64,000 bases of DNA from Streptomyces monashensis (GTDB lineage: Bacteria > Actinomycetota > Actinomycetes > Streptomycetales > Streptomycetaceae). Made by a program: the position numbers and the translations under genes. The stretch lies in NCBI RefSeq assembly GCF_001866665.1, contig NZ_MLYO01000033.1, positions 1 through 64,000 of the forward strand, read 5' to 3'. The notes beneath the pieces were generated by a model. It was not told where the DNA came from and searched no databases. It saw only the letters and a list, made by a program, of their open reading frames with translations. Numbering within the stretch: the first letter of the stretch is position 1; each line of letters starts with the position of its first letter. This document shows, piece by piece, positions 49,911 through 58,922 of this stretch.

Positions 49911-52700
49911 TCACCGGTGCGAGGTGTACTCCACCACCTGCTGGAAGGTAGGCCGGTTCTGCCAGCTGATGTTGCCGTGCTTGATCCCGCCCAGGGTGCG
50001 CTGCACGATCGAGTCGGCGCACCACTGGTCGCCCGCGGAGCACAGGGAGTCTCCGGGGTAGACCTGGGCGGCGGTCATGCCGGCGGCCTGGTCCAGGGTG
50101 CTGATCAGGATGTTCCGGCAGGAGCCGAGGTCACCGCCGCCGCAGTACTTCTCGGCGAGTCCGCCCTGCACGTTCTCCCCGAGCACCGCCCGGATGTCCT
50201 TGTCGACATAGCTCCACCAGCCGTACTGGAAGGAGCTGCCGGCGTGCGAGCCGGTCGGGCCGTGTCCGGCGGAGGGGGCCTCGTCGATCGACAGGTTGTT
50301 GGTGAGATCGCCGTACAGGTCGCTGCCGAGCCCCGGTTCGAACTCCGCCTTGACCAGCAGCGGCCACCACGCGTCCAGGATGCGGATCGCGTCGGCGTCG
50401 GCGTACGTCTTCGAACCCGCCGAGGTCTCGGTGCGCCCCGCGCCCGCGGTGATCCAGGCCTGGAGCTTGCTCACCGCGGCGGCGGCCGTGGGGTCGGACA
50501 CCGCCGAGGAGTCGATCACCTTCAGCAGCTTCGGCAGCACGTCCTCGGCGCGCAGGTCGGCGAGGGCCGCGTCCGCCATGGCCTGCACCAGCTCGGTCCG
50601 GGTCACCCCGCCGGCCGCGACCAGCTTCTTCACCCGGTCGTCCAGCAGATTGCCGCGGTGCACCGAGCCGTCGCCCCAGGACGCGGTCGTGTAGTCCTTG
50701 GCCTGCTTGTTGTTCCAGGAGACGTAGTAGTCCTGGTCGACGGAGTTGGGGTGCGCGGAGGCCGGGGTGTAGTCGGCCGTGTTGGTGTCCGGGTCCCAGT
50801 TCCGCCACTCGTACGCGGGCTGCGCCCAGACGGGGAACTCGGCGTCGACACCGGCGGCCCGGACCGGGTTGTCACCGCTGTTGTAGTACGCGGTGTGCCG
50901 GGAGTCGGCGTAGAACCAGTTGAACGTGAAGTTGATGTGCTGGGCCGCGCTCTGGAAGTCCTGGGGGCCCTTGACGTAGTCGGGGTCGTTCAGCATCTGG
51001 AAGCCGATGATCGAGTCGGCCTCGTGCAGGTAGGACGAACGCAGCGTGGTGTAGGCGACCTTCTTGCCGCCGACGGTCGCGCGGTACTCCACCGGCCCGT
51101 ACTTCGTGCGCCAGACCTTCATGGTGTACGACCCCGCCGGCGTGCTGTCGGCCGTGGTCGGTGACCAGGAGTTCTTCTGCTCGACCTCGTCCATGGCCGT
51201 ACAGGTGCCGTGGTACAGGTAGTGGTGGTCGTCCTGGCAGAGCTCGACGGCGTAGGTGTCGATGATGTCCTGGCCCGAGGTGGTCGCGGACCACGAGTAG
51301 TCCTGGCCGCGGCCGAGTTCGACGTACATGCTCAGGCCCGCGAAGGAGGCTCCTCGGGCGCTGATGCCCGGGCCCTGGATCTCCTGGAGCATGAGCAGTT
51401 GCGGGGCGAAGTAGCCGGTCTGCGGCCCGAAGACGGCGATCGGGTGCCCGCTGGCGGTGTACTTGCCGCTCACGACGAGGGCGTTGGACATCCCGCGGTG
51501 GGACGAGCTGAGCGTGGTCTTCGCCGCGGCGGCGGAGGTGCTCTTCGCGGCCGCGGTGGCCGCGCTGCCCGTACGGTCGTAGACGAGCGGCTCCTGGGTG
51601 ACCGAGCCGGCGTCGGGCAGGGCCTCGCCCTGGGCGGTGTCCGGCTTGCCGCCGTAGGGGAAGCTCGTTCCGTCGTGGACGGTCAGGACGGCCTCGGGGT
51701 CGTTGCGTTCGCGGAAGGACTCCCAGACCTTGGTGCCCTCCTCGACCCCGTACTTCTGCTGGGCGGCGAGCAGGGAGACCGCGTTGTTGACCTCGCCGCC
51801 GCCGCCGGAGCCGAACAGCGTGCCGATGACAGAGGCCAGCGCGACCAGGTCGGTGATCTTGAAGTGGTCGATGGTGCCGGCGTTGGTGATCGCGTCCTTG
51901 TGGCCGGTCAGGTCGTACTCGCCGGGGAAGTAGCGGCCGCTGTCGGAGGCGTCGATGTACGAGTTGATGCCCGCGAGGTAGGCGCCCGCGTCGGCCAGGG
52001 CCTGCTGTCCGCGGGCGCCGTTCCTGGCCACCGCGTTGTCGATCTGCGCCTGGAGGTCGGCCTCGGTGTAGGGCGCGTTGCGGTAGAACTCCTGCTCCAG
52101 GCCCTGGTTGGCGGCGGCGCCGCCGGCGAAGGAGGTCAGCTGGCCGCGGCCGACGTGCCGGAATACGTCCATCAGCCACAGCCGGTCCTCGGCCGCCGCG
52201 TATCCGGCGCCGAACTCGGCGCCGTACCGGGTGGTGCCTGTGATGTGCGGCACACCGGTCTTCTTGTCGCGGACGATCGTCACGTCACTGCGGCCGGCCG
52301 GGTTCTCGGTGGACGCGACCTGGTCGGACGGGACGCCGAACGACGAGTCGTTGAAGAAGTTGTCGATCGTCGCGTCCGTCAGGCCCTTGTAGCCGCTCGC
52401 CAGGTTCGCGTACGGACCGAGCTGGTCCTCGGCGTGCGAAGGCTGGGTGCCGAAGGCCTGGTTGAGCAGGATCTGCGCGAGGGTGGCGTTGCCGTTCTCG
52501 CCGGGCGGCAGGATGTCCGAGCACTGGCCGCCGCAATAGTCGTTCGAGGCGGCGGCCGGGGCGGCGGACGCCGCCGTCTGTGCGAGAGGGGAGAGCAGCC
52601 CGCCGACGAGGACGCAGATCGAGGCGGTCTTCAGGAACCTGGTGAAGCGGCGGGACGTTCTCAGTCTGACAAGGGCGGTGCGTGGGGTTCGCCGTGGCAT
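49911..52700 (-). CDS. Secreted penicillin acylase-family hydrolase
   Basis: A 929-aa exported Ntn hydrolase that self-cleaves into two chains. The signal region is RRFTRFLKTASICVLVGGLL through ASAAP. The alpha chain has VTIVRDKKTGVPHITGTTRYGAEFG and GYAAAEDRLWLMDVFRHVGRG. The nucleophile is probably Ser near 404 in HRGMSNALVVSG; most relatives have Gly-Ser-Asn here. The beta chain includes VFGPQTGYFAPQLL and GQDYSWSATTSGQD. It resembles quorum-signal and lipopeptide acylases; the true amide is unknown. ATG 52700 follows AGGAGCTGCC. Confidence 0.9.
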   Translation of the reverse strand: MPRRTPRTALVRLRTSRRFTRFLKTASICVLVGGLLSPLAQTAASAAPAAASNDYCGGQCSDILPPGENGNATLAQILLNQAFGTQPSHAEDQLGPYANLASGYKGLTDATIDNFFNDSSFGVPSDQVASTENPAGRSDVTIVRDKKTGVPHITGTTRYGAEFGAGYAAAEDRLWLMDVFRHVGRGQLTSFAGGAAANQGLEQEFYRNAPYTEADLQAQIDNAVARNGARGQQALADAGAYLAGINSYIDASDSGRYFPGEYDLTGHKDAITNAGTIDHFKITDLVALASVIGTLFGSGGGGEVNNAVSLLAAQQKYGVEEGTKVWESFRERNDPEAVLTVHDGTSFPYGGKPDTAQGEALPDAGSVTQEPLVYDRTGSAATAAAKSTSAAAAKTTLSSSHRGMSNALVVSGKYTASGHPIAVFGPQTGYFAPQLLMLQEIQGPGISARGASFAGLSMYVELGRGQDYSWSATTSGQDIIDTYAVELCQDDHHYLYHGTCTAMDEVEQKNSWSPTTADSTPAGSYTMKVWRTKYGPVEYRATVGGKKVAYTTLRSSYLHEADSIIGFQMLNDPDYVKGPQDFQSAAQHINFTFNWFYADSRHTAYYNSGDNPVRAAGVDAEFPVWAQPAYEWRNWDPDTNTADYTPASAHPNSVDQDYYVSWNNKQAKDYTTASWGDGSVHRGNLLDDRVKKLVAAGGVTRTELVQAMADAALADLRAEDVLPKLLKVIDSSAVSDPTAAAAVSKLQAWITAGAGRTETSAGSKTYADADAIRILDAWWPLLVKAEFEPGLGSDLYGDLTNNLSIDEAPSAGHGPTGSHAGSSFQYGWWSYVDKDIRAVLGENVQGGLAEKYCGGGDLGSCRNILISTLDQAAGMTAAQVYPGDSLCSAGDQWCADSIVQRTLGGIKHGNISWQNRPTFQQVVEYTSHR

Positions 52701-52919
52701 GGCAGCTCCTAGCGACTGGGGTGGCCGAAGGTTACCGCCGGTATCCCCAGCTTTAAAGATGAACATGCGTCAGTTTCTGGAGTCAGCAAGCAGAACCACG
52801 AGACGAGATGGAGCCGAATCGCCTGTCGATACGTCTACTCGTCGACGCCGTTGCGAAGTCCGCGCGGCAACGCCGAAGTGACCGAAGTACAGGTGCAGGT
52901 GTGACGGAGGTGCAGGGCG

Positions 52920-53522
52920 ATGGCGGGTTTCCGGAGTCTGGCGAGACAGGTACGCGATCCGGGCTGCGATCTGGCACTGCGGCGGTACTCACTGCGCAAG
53001 TGCCTTGAGAAGTTCGCCCCTTACGGGCATCGGGCGACCTGGGACCATCTGTGCTCCCGGGCGGGCTTCGACCCGGAGGACCGCTCCCCCGACCCGGCGC
53101 GGCTCGTGGCCGCACTGGAGGAGCTGGAGGAGGCCCGGTCCGTCTGGCTCGCCTACGAGACCGACTTCACCGAGCGGCGCAGGAAGGAGAAGCACGACGG
53201 GCTGCGCCGGCCCGGCAGCGTGGACGACTGGCACCGGATGACCTGGGGGGGCTTCGGGGTCGCCTGGTGCGACGACCCGCGGGTGCACCCGGCCGAGCCG
53301 CTGGCGGAGGTGCTGCGCCGCCTGATCACCGCGCTGGAGCGCACACCGGGTTCGTGCTGCCCGGTCTGCGGCGCGGACCGCCTGGTCTGGCGCCACGGCC
53401 TGGACCACGAGCCGTCCTCCGGCCCCGTCTGCACGGACTGCGGGATCCTCGTCCCGCGCCCGCTGCTCACTGCGCGCGTGCTGGAGTACGCCCGGCGGGA
53501 ACGGCTGCTGATGTCAGCCTGA
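52920..53522 (+). CDS. Hypothetical protein with zinc ribbon
   Basis: A 200-aa protein that I do not recognise. The first 140 residues are charged and helical (LRRYSLRKCLEKFAPYGHRATWDHLCSRAGFDP, then VAALEELEEARSVWLAYETDFTERRRKEKHDG). It ends with CCPVCGADRLVWRHGLDHE and CTDCGILVPRP, four Cys in two CxxC pairs, a likely zinc ribbon. It could contact nucleic acid. ATG 52920 follows GGAGGTG; codon use is typical. Confidence 0.72.
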   Translation: MAGFRSLARQVRDPGCDLALRRYSLRKCLEKFAPYGHRATWDHLCSRAGFDPEDRSPDPARLVAALEELEEARSVWLAYETDFTERRRKEKHDGLRRPGSVDDWHRMTWGGFGVAWCDDPRVHPAEPLAEVLRRLITALERTPGSCCPVCGADRLVWRHGLDHEPSSGPVCTDCGILVPRPLLTARVLEYARRERLLMSA

Positions 53523-53618
53523 GAACAGAGGGTTTCACCCTCGGGGGGTGCGAAGGGGGATGCCGCACCCCTGCCGGGACCGAGCCCGTTGTCAGTGGCG
53601 GCTGCCACCATCGGGGGC

Positions 53619-54377
53619 ATGGTGCAGGTCTGTCTGAACGGGCGCCGCTCCGCCGTCGACGGCGCGAGCGTGCCGATGTCGCCACAAGAGCTGGCCCGCA
53701 GCGCGGCGGAAGCCGTGGCGGCCGGGGCCACCGAGATCCATGTCCATCCCAGGACGCCGTGCGGCCATGACAGTCTCTCCCCGCGCGTCCTCGCACCCAC
53801 GCTGGAGGCGATCCGGGCACGGGTCGAAGTGCCGGTCGGGGTGACCACGGGCGCGTGGGCGGAGCCCGACCCCGCGGCCCGGCTCGCGCGGGTGCGCAGC
53901 TGGTCGGTGCTGCCCGACTTCGCCTCGGTCAACTGGCATGAGCCGGGCGCCGAGGCGGTCGCCCGGCAGTTGCTGGACACGGGCGTGGGCGTCGAGGCGG
54001 GGCTCTGGTCCGGCACGGACGGCGCGGCCCGGTTCGCGTGCTCCCCCCTCGGGCCGAGGGTGCTGCGCGTGCTGGCCGAGGTGACGGACCCGGACGCGGC
54101 GACCGCCGGGTCCTCGGCGCGGCAGCTGCTGTCCGCGGTCGGCGAGGCGCACGGCCGCCCGGTGCTGCTGCACGGCGAGGAGGACGGCACCTGGCCGGTG
54201 CTGCGCCTGGCCGCCCGCCTGGGCCTCGCGACCCGGATCGGCCTGGAGGACACGCTGTTCCTCCCGGACGGCCGCCGGGCGTCCGGCAACGCCGACCTGG
54301 TCGCGGAGGGCCTGGTCCAGTACGCGCGCTCCGGGGGCCGGACAGCAGCCGAAGATCACGACGGTAGCAGCCGCTAA
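53619..54377 (+). CDS. BKACE family protein (3-keto-5-aminohexanoate cleavage-like)
   Basis: A 252-aa TIM-barrel enzyme of the DUF849/BKACE family, which condenses a beta-keto acid with acetyl-CoA using zinc. IHVHPRTPCG holds the H-x-H metal ligands near residue 40, and GVTTGAW, SVNWHEPGAE and RIGLEDTLFLPDG follow. The real beta-keto substrate is not visible. I choose ATG 53619; the frame also opens at 53589. CACCAT lies 7 bases upstream of the ATG, with no Shine-Dalgarno, so it may be leaderless. Confidence 0.8.
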   Translation: MVQVCLNGRRSAVDGASVPMSPQELARSAAEAVAAGATEIHVHPRTPCGHDSLSPRVLAPTLEAIRARVEVPVGVTTGAWAEPDPAARLARVRSWSVLPDFASVNWHEPGAEAVARQLLDTGVGVEAGLWSGTDGAARFACSPLGPRVLRVLAEVTDPDAATAGSSARQLLSAVGEAHGRPVLLHGEEDGTWPVLRLAARLGLATRIGLEDTLFLPDGRRASGNADLVAEGLVQYARSGGRTAAEDHDGSSR

Positions 54378-54470
54378 TCCACTCGCTCCACCCGTTTGCG
54401 GCTCGGAGAGTAGGACGCGATGAAACACGTCTGAGGGCCGTCAAGGTGCCCTTCTCCCCGAGGAGTTGCG

Positions 54471-55538
54471 ATGTCGACGCTGCGCGTCACCGCCGAAGTG
54501 CTGACCGTCCACGAGCATCCGAACGCCGACGCGCTCGAACTGGCCCAGGTGGGTCTGTACCGCGCGGTCGTCGCCAAGGGCGCCTATCGCACCGGGGACG
54601 CCGCCGTCTACATCCCCGAGCAGGCGGTGCTGCCGCCCGGGCTGATCGAGGAGCTGGGGCTGACCGGCCGGCTGGCGGGCGGCGAGGCCGACCGGGTCAA
54701 GGCGGTGCGGCTGCGCGGCGAGCTGTCGCAGGGCATCGTGTGCCGGCCGACGGCGCTGGCCGGCCTGGACCTGGCGCACGCGGCGGCCGAGGGCACGGAC
54801 TTCGCCGAGCTGCTGGGCATCACCAAGTGGGTGCCGCCGGTCCCGCCGACCATGAACGGCGAGGTCGAGCCGGCGGCGGCGCTGCTGCCCTGGGTCGACA
54901 TCGAGAACATCCAGCGCTACCCGGACATCTTCGCGCCGGGCGAGCCGGTCGTCCTCACGGAGAAGCTGCACGGCTCGGCCTGCCTGCTGACGTACGTCGC
55001 CGACGAGGGCCGGGCGTACGTGTCCTCCAAGGGCTTCGGCGCCAAGTCCCTCGCGCTGAAGGAGGATCCGCGGAACCTGTACTGGCGGGCGGTGCGCGGA
55101 CACGGCGTCGCCGAGGTCGCGGCACGGCTGTGCGACCGGCTGGGCGCCACCCGGGTCGGCGTCTTCGGGGAGGTGTACGGCGCGGGCGTGCAGGACCTCG
55201 CCTACGGCGCGGACGGCCGGCGGGAGACGCTGGGGTACGCGGCGTTCGACGTGTCGGCCGAGATCGACGGCACCGTGCGCTGGCTGGACGCCGCCGAGCT
55301 GCTGGCGGGGGAACTGCCGCTGGTACCCCGGCTGTACGCGGGACCGTACGACATCGACCGGGTACGGGAGTTCGCGAGCGGCCGGGAGACCGTGTCCGGG
55401 CGGGCACTGCATCTGCGGGAGGGCGTGGTCGTACGGCCCGCGGTGGAGCGGTACAGCGCGGTGACGGGGGGCCGGGCGATCGCGAAGGCGGTGAGCCCGG
55501 CGTATCTGACGAGGAAGGGCGGGACGGAGTACGAGTAG
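54471..55538 (+). CDS. ATP-dependent RNA ligase, DraRnl (Rnl5)-like
   Basis: A 355-aa nucleotidyltransferase. The N-terminal 120 residues form an OB-like module (STLRVTAEVLTVHEHPNADALELAQVG). The ligase core has the lysine motif VLTEKLHGSA (Lys near residue 165), motif III GVFGEVYGAG, motif IV REGVVVRP and motif V KAVSPAYL. The order N-module plus core matches DraRnl of Deinococcus, which seals nicks whose 3'-OH strand is RNA. No RNA-repair partners (RtcB, Pnkp/Hen1) lie nearby. ATG 54471 follows GAGGAG. Confidence 0.85.
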   Translation: MSTLRVTAEVLTVHEHPNADALELAQVGLYRAVVAKGAYRTGDAAVYIPEQAVLPPGLIEELGLTGRLAGGEADRVKAVRLRGELSQGIVCRPTALAGLDLAHAAAEGTDFAELLGITKWVPPVPPTMNGEVEPAAALLPWVDIENIQRYPDIFAPGEPVVLTEKLHGSACLLTYVADEGRAYVSSKGFGAKSLALKEDPRNLYWRAVRGHGVAEVAARLCDRLGATRVGVFGEVYGAGVQDLAYGADGRRETLGYAAFDVSAEIDGTVRWLDAAELLAGELPLVPRLYAGPYDIDRVREFASGRETVSGRALHLREGVVVRPAVERYSAVTGGRAIAKAVSPAYLTRKGGTEYE

Positions 55539-55540
55539 GA

Positions 55541-55557
55541 GCGCCCCGGAGGGGCGC
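55541..55557 (+). terminator. Terminator of the RNA ligase gene
   Basis: GCGCCCC (55541-55547) and GGGGCGC (55551-55557) pair around GGA, directly after the stop codon. Confidence 0.65.
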
Positions 55558-55599
55558 GGGCTGTGCGCCGAACCGCCGGCGGCCGAAGCCGCGCAGCGA

Positions 55600-56058
55600 T
55601 CAGCGCCCCTCCGCGAACAGCCGCGATCCCGTCAGCCGCTCGCCGAACACGTCGTCCGGGTTCGACAGCACGCAGTTCTCCAGCGACAGGCACCCGCACC
55701 CGATGCAGTCGGTCAGGTGGTCCCGCAACCGGTTCAGCTGCCTGATGCGCTCGTCCAGCTCCGAGCGCCATCTCTCCGACAGCCGCGCCCAGTCGGCACG
55801 GTTGGGCGTGCGCTCCTCCGGCAGCTCCGCCAGGGCGTCCCGGATCACGGCCAGCGGGATGCCGACCCGCTGGGCCGCGCGGACGAAGGCGACCCGGCGC
55901 AGGGTGTCCCGGCTGTAGCGCCGCTGGTTGCCGGTGGTGCGCCGACTGCTGATCAAGCCCTTGGCCTCGTAGAAGTGCAGCGCGGACACCGCGGCGCCGC
56001 TGCGCGCGGACAGCTGGCCGACGGTGAGCTCGTGGATCTTCTCGGGAATCTGGGGCAC
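55600..56058 (-). CDS. soxR: Redox-sensitive transcriptional activator SoxR
   Basis: A 152-aa MerR-family regulator. The winged helix (residues 10-75) includes TVGQLSARSGAAVSALHFYEAKGLISSRRTTGNQRRY, and the dimer helix precedes CIGCGCLSLENC (C-x2-C-x-C-x5-C), the [2Fe-2S] site. In Streptomyces SoxR senses redox-active pigments and activates efflux and oxidoreductase genes by remodelling a palindrome; none of the usual targets is adjacent here. ATG 56058 follows GAGGTGCC. Confidence 0.94.
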   Translation of the reverse strand: MPQIPEKIHELTVGQLSARSGAAVSALHFYEAKGLISSRRTTGNQRRYSRDTLRRVAFVRAAQRVGIPLAVIRDALAELPEERTPNRADWARLSERWRSELDERIRQLNRLRDHLTDCIGCGCLSLENCVLSNPDDVFGERLTGSRLFAEGR

Positions 56059-56123
56059 CTCTCAGAGCCTAGCGGCCGCGCAGTCGTCGCGGTCCGTTGA
56101 CAGGCGCCCCGCGTCCGACCATG

Positions 56124-56139
56124 CTAAGCAGTCGCTTAG
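56124..56139. promoter_or_regulatory. TetR operator before the MaoC gene
   Basis: CTAAGCAGTCGCTTAG has 6-base inverted arms (CTAAGC/GCTTAG) and a 4-base centre. TAAGCAGTCGCTTAG within it matches the site at 57311-57325 at 13 of 15 bases. Confidence 0.65.
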
Positions 56140-56163
56140 AGAATCGAGCGAGAGGCCGGGAAC

Positions 56164-56625
56164 ATGGCAGAACCGAGGACCTTCACCTCCCCCGACGCGC
56201 TGAAGGCGGCCGTGGGCGAGCAGCTGGGGTACACCGACTGGCTGGAGGTCGACCAGAAGCGGATCGACCTGTTCGCCGACGCCACGGGCGACCACCAGTG
56301 GATCCACGTGGACCCGGAGAAGGCCGCGACGGGGCCGTTCAAGACGACCATCGCCCACGGCTACCTGACCCTCTCGCTGCTGCCGCTGTTCGGCCCGCAG
56401 CTGATCCGGGTCGAGGGCGTGAAGATGGGCGTGAACTACGGGACGAACAAGGTCCGCTTCCCCGCCCCCGTCCCCGTGGGCTCCCGGGTGCGCGCCACCG
56501 CGAAGATCACCGGTGTCGAGGACGTCACCGGCGGTGTCCAGGTGACGGTCGCCTTCACCGTGGAGCGCGAGGGCGGCGACAAGCCGGTGTGCGTGGCGGA
56601 GTCGGTCTCCCGGTACTACCTGTGA
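56164..56625 (+). CDS. MaoC family dehydratase
   Basis: A 153-aa hot-dog-fold enoyl-CoA hydratase/dehydratase. The hydratase-2 signature is present: IDLFADATGDHQWIHVDPE with catalytic Asp and His, and TTIAHGYLTLSLLP. It hydrates enoyl-CoAs in fatty-acid metabolism. It converges on a TetR gene 12 bases beyond its stop, and their control regions share one operator sequence, so they are probably a regulated pair. ATG 56164 follows GAGAGGCCGGG. Confidence 0.92.
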   Translation: MAEPRTFTSPDALKAAVGEQLGYTDWLEVDQKRIDLFADATGDHQWIHVDPEKAATGPFKTTIAHGYLTLSLLPLFGPQLIRVEGVKMGVNYGTNKVRFPAPVPVGSRVRATAKITGVEDVTGGVQVTVAFTVEREGGDKPVCVAESVSRYYL

Positions 56626-56637
56626 CGAGCGGGCGCC

Positions 56638-57261
56638 CTACCCGGCGCCCACCATCCGCAGGACGAGGTCGGCGTAGAGCGCGCCGACCTCCTCGGGGGT
56701 GCGCGGGCCGTTCACGGTGAACCAGCGGGCCACGTCGATGCAGAGCGAGAGCACGGCGAGCGTGGTGCCCCGGACGTCCAGCACGTCGAACTCGCCCGCG
56801 GCCACGCCGTCCTCGATGATCCCGCGCACCTCGGCGTCGACCTGGCGGCGCAGCGCCACGATCTCCGCGCGGGCCTCGGGGCCGAGGGCGTCGAGTTCGT
56901 ACTGCACGACCCGCGCGGTGGTGCGCCGCCCGGCGTGCCACCGCACGAAGGAGCTGACCGCGTCGGCCAGCCGCTCGGCCGCGGTGCCCTCGCGCCGCGC
57001 CGCCGTGCGCAGGATGTCGAGGGCCTTGTCGTGGCCGATCCGGCTGATCCGGTGGAGCAGTTCTTCCTTGGTCTTGTAGTGGATGTAGAGCGCGGCCGGG
57101 CTCATGCCGGCGCGGCCCGCGATGTCCCGGGTCGTCGTCGCGTGGTAGCCGCGCTCGGCGAAGGCCTCGACGGCGGCGACGAGCAGCCGCCGGGCCGCGT
57201 CAGGGGTGACCTGTTCCCACGGCTCCATCTCGCCGCCGGTCGTCTCCTGCGCCGCACTCAT
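56638..57261 (-). CDS. TetR family regulator (MaoC locus)
   Basis: A 207-aa TetR-type repressor. The HTH is EAFAERGYHATTTRDIAGRAGMSPAALYIHYKTKEELLHRIS (about 31-72); the ligand domain includes ERLADAVSSFVRWHAGRRTTARVVQYELDALGP. It faces the MaoC gene tail to tail. An operator like that of maoC lies 50 bases upstream of its start, indicating autoregulation plus control of maoC. The ligand is probably an acyl-CoA (inference). Confidence 0.86.
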   Translation of the reverse strand: MSAAQETTGGEMEPWEQVTPDAARRLLVAAVEAFAERGYHATTTRDIAGRAGMSPAALYIHYKTKEELLHRISRIGHDKALDILRTAARREGTAAERLADAVSSFVRWHAGRRTTARVVQYELDALGPEARAEIVALRRQVDAEVRGIIEDGVAAGEFDVLDVRGTTLAVLSLCIDVARWFTVNGPRTPEEVGALYADLVLRMVGAG

Positions 57262-57310
57262 CGCTCGCTCGCCCCTCTCGATGACAGGAGCACCACCATA
57301 CCGCCGAAGG

Positions 57311-57325
57311 TGAGCGGTCGCTTAG
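57311..57325. promoter_or_regulatory. TetR operator before the MaoC-locus tetR gene
   Basis: TGAGCGGTCGCTTAG matches TAAGCAGTCGCTTAG at 56125-56139 with two differences, both transitions. It lies 50 bases upstream of the tetR start. Confidence 0.6.
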
Positions 57326-57364
57326 CGCGCCTGCCCGGATCTTCGCGGTCCGGATCTTCGCGGT

Positions 57365-57652
57365 TCAGATCTTCTCGAAGGGGTCGTGCTCGGCGAGGAG
57401 CTTCTCCAGGCGGGCCTGGTCGACCCGGCTGACGATCTGCCCGGCCTCCTGCCGGTCCCGGATCACCTTGGCGAGCGTGAAGGCGGAGGTGACGAGGTAC
57501 AGGACCGCGATCGCGAGGAAGGCCCGGACCCAGGCGCTGGTGTCGAGCTGGTAGATGCCGATGGCGGTGGCCGCCATGGCGATGGCGAAGGAGGCGACGG
57601 ACTGGCCGTAGAAGGCGGTCGTGCTCTGCTGCTTGACCGGTGTGTCACTCAT
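57365..57652 (-). CDS. YiaA/YiaB family small membrane protein
   Basis: A 95-aa protein with two hydrophobic helices (SVASFAIAMAATAIGIYQL and AFLAIAVLYLVTSAFTLAKV) joined by a short loop, matching the YiaAB two-helix domain. The C-terminal 30 residues are charged and cytosolic (DRQEAGQIVSRVDQARLEKLLAEHD). Function is unknown. ATG 57652 (MSDTPVKQQ) is chosen over an upstream frame opening. Confidence 0.88.
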   Translation of the reverse strand: MSDTPVKQQSTTAFYGQSVASFAIAMAATAIGIYQLDTSAWVRAFLAIAVLYLVTSAFTLAKVIRDRQEAGQIVSRVDQARLEKLLAEHDPFEKI

Positions 57653-57725
57653 GGGGAAGAGCATCGGCGGACGTGGCCCGCGCCACATCCGCCGAGATAC
57701 TCAGACGACGTACTCAGCGACGTAC

Positions 57726-58880
57726 TCAGAACGCCGAAACCCCGGTCAGGGAACGGCCGATGAGCAGTTTCTGGATCTGGGTGGTGCCCTCGTAGAGGGT
57801 CATCACACGGGCGTCGCGCAGGAGTTTGCCGACCGGGTACTCGTCGATGTAGCCGTAGCCGCCGAAGACCTGGAGGGCGTTGTTCGCGGCGCGTACGGCG
57901 GCCTCGGAGGCGAACAGCTTGGCCTTGGAGGACTCGACGGCGAACGGCTGCCCGCGGTCGATCAGATCGGCGACCCGCCAGGTCAGCAGCCGGGCCGCGT
58001 CCACGTCGACGGCGATGTCGCTGATCAGCTCCTGCACCAGCTGGTGCCGGGCGATCGGCTTGCCGAACTGCTCGCGCTCACCGGCGTAGCGGACGGCCGC
58101 GTCCAGTGCGGCCTGCGCGATGCCGACGCATCCGGCGGCCACCGACATGCGCCCCTTGGCCAGCGCCGACATGGCGACCGAGAAACCCTTGCCCTCCTCC
58201 CCCAGCATCGCCGAGGCGGGCACCCGGACGTCCTCGAAGGCGAGTTCGGCGGTGGCCTGGCCGCGCAGGCCGAGCTTGCCGTGGACGGTGCGGCGGGTCA
58301 GACCGGGAGTGTCGGTGGGCACGAGGAAGGCGGAGACTCCCTTGTGACCGGGGGCGTCGGTGGAGCGGGCGAAGAGCAGGACGACGTCCGCCCAGGTGCC
58401 GTTGGTGATGAACATCTTCGCGCCGTTGATGACGTAGTCGTCGCCCTCGCGTACGGCGCGGGTGGTGAGGTTGCCCGCGTCGGAGCCGGTGCCGGGCTCG
58501 GTGAGGCCGAAGCAGCCGACGTACTCCCCCGAGGTCAGGCCCGGCAGCCAGCGGCGCTTCTGCTCCTCGTCCCCCCAGGCGGCGACGGTCTTGGCGACGA
58601 GCCCGAGGGAGACGGAGACGATCCCGCGCACGGAGGAGTCGCCGCGCCCCAGCTCCTCGGTGACCAGGCAGTACGCGAGATGGTCGCCGCCGGAGCCGCC
58701 GTACTCCTCGGCGACGGTCAGCCCGAGGAAGCCGACCTCGCCGAGCTTCCTCACGATGCTCCGGTCCACCTCCTCGGCGCGGTCCCAGGCCACGACGTGC
58801 GGGGCGATCTCGCGCGCCACGAAGTCCCGGGCGAGCTGCCGTACGGCGGTCTGCTCCTCGCTCAGCTCCAGGTTCACCAC
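57726..58880 (-). CDS. Acyl-CoA dehydrogenase
   Basis: A 384-aa FAD enzyme that introduces a trans-2 double bond in acyl-CoAs. CFGLTEPGTGSDAGNLTTRA binds flavin and substrate, GKLGLRGQATAELAFEDVRVP follows, and the catalytic Glu is in MTLYEGTTQIQKLLIGRSLTG near the C-terminus. It is closest to short-chain or methyl-branched types. GTG 58880 (VVNLELSEEQ) is preferred; a GTG one codon later or five codons earlier is possible. It is divergent from a tetR gene with a shared palindrome between them. Confidence 0.92.
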   Translation of the reverse strand: MVNLELSEEQTAVRQLARDFVAREIAPHVVAWDRAEEVDRSIVRKLGEVGFLGLTVAEEYGGSGGDHLAYCLVTEELGRGDSSVRGIVSVSLGLVAKTVAAWGDEEQKRRWLPGLTSGEYVGCFGLTEPGTGSDAGNLTTRAVREGDDYVINGAKMFITNGTWADVVLLFARSTDAPGHKGVSAFLVPTDTPGLTRRTVHGKLGLRGQATAELAFEDVRVPASAMLGEEGKGFSVAMSALAKGRMSVAAGCVGIAQAALDAAVRYAGEREQFGKPIARHQLVQELISDIAVDVDAARLLTWRVADLIDRGQPFAVESSKAKLFASEAAVRAANNALQVFGGYGYIDEYPVGKLLRDARVMTLYEGTTQIQKLLIGRSLTGVSAF

Positions 58881-58922
58881 GCGATCACCCCACACCAGAC
58901 GTAGCTTGAAATCCGTACATTT

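Noticed and set aside
52808..53008. A 66-aa plus-strand open frame beginning MEPNRLSIRLLVDAVAKSA
   Set aside because: It overlaps the zinc-ribbon protein gene in another frame, and only its first 20 residues look protein-like.
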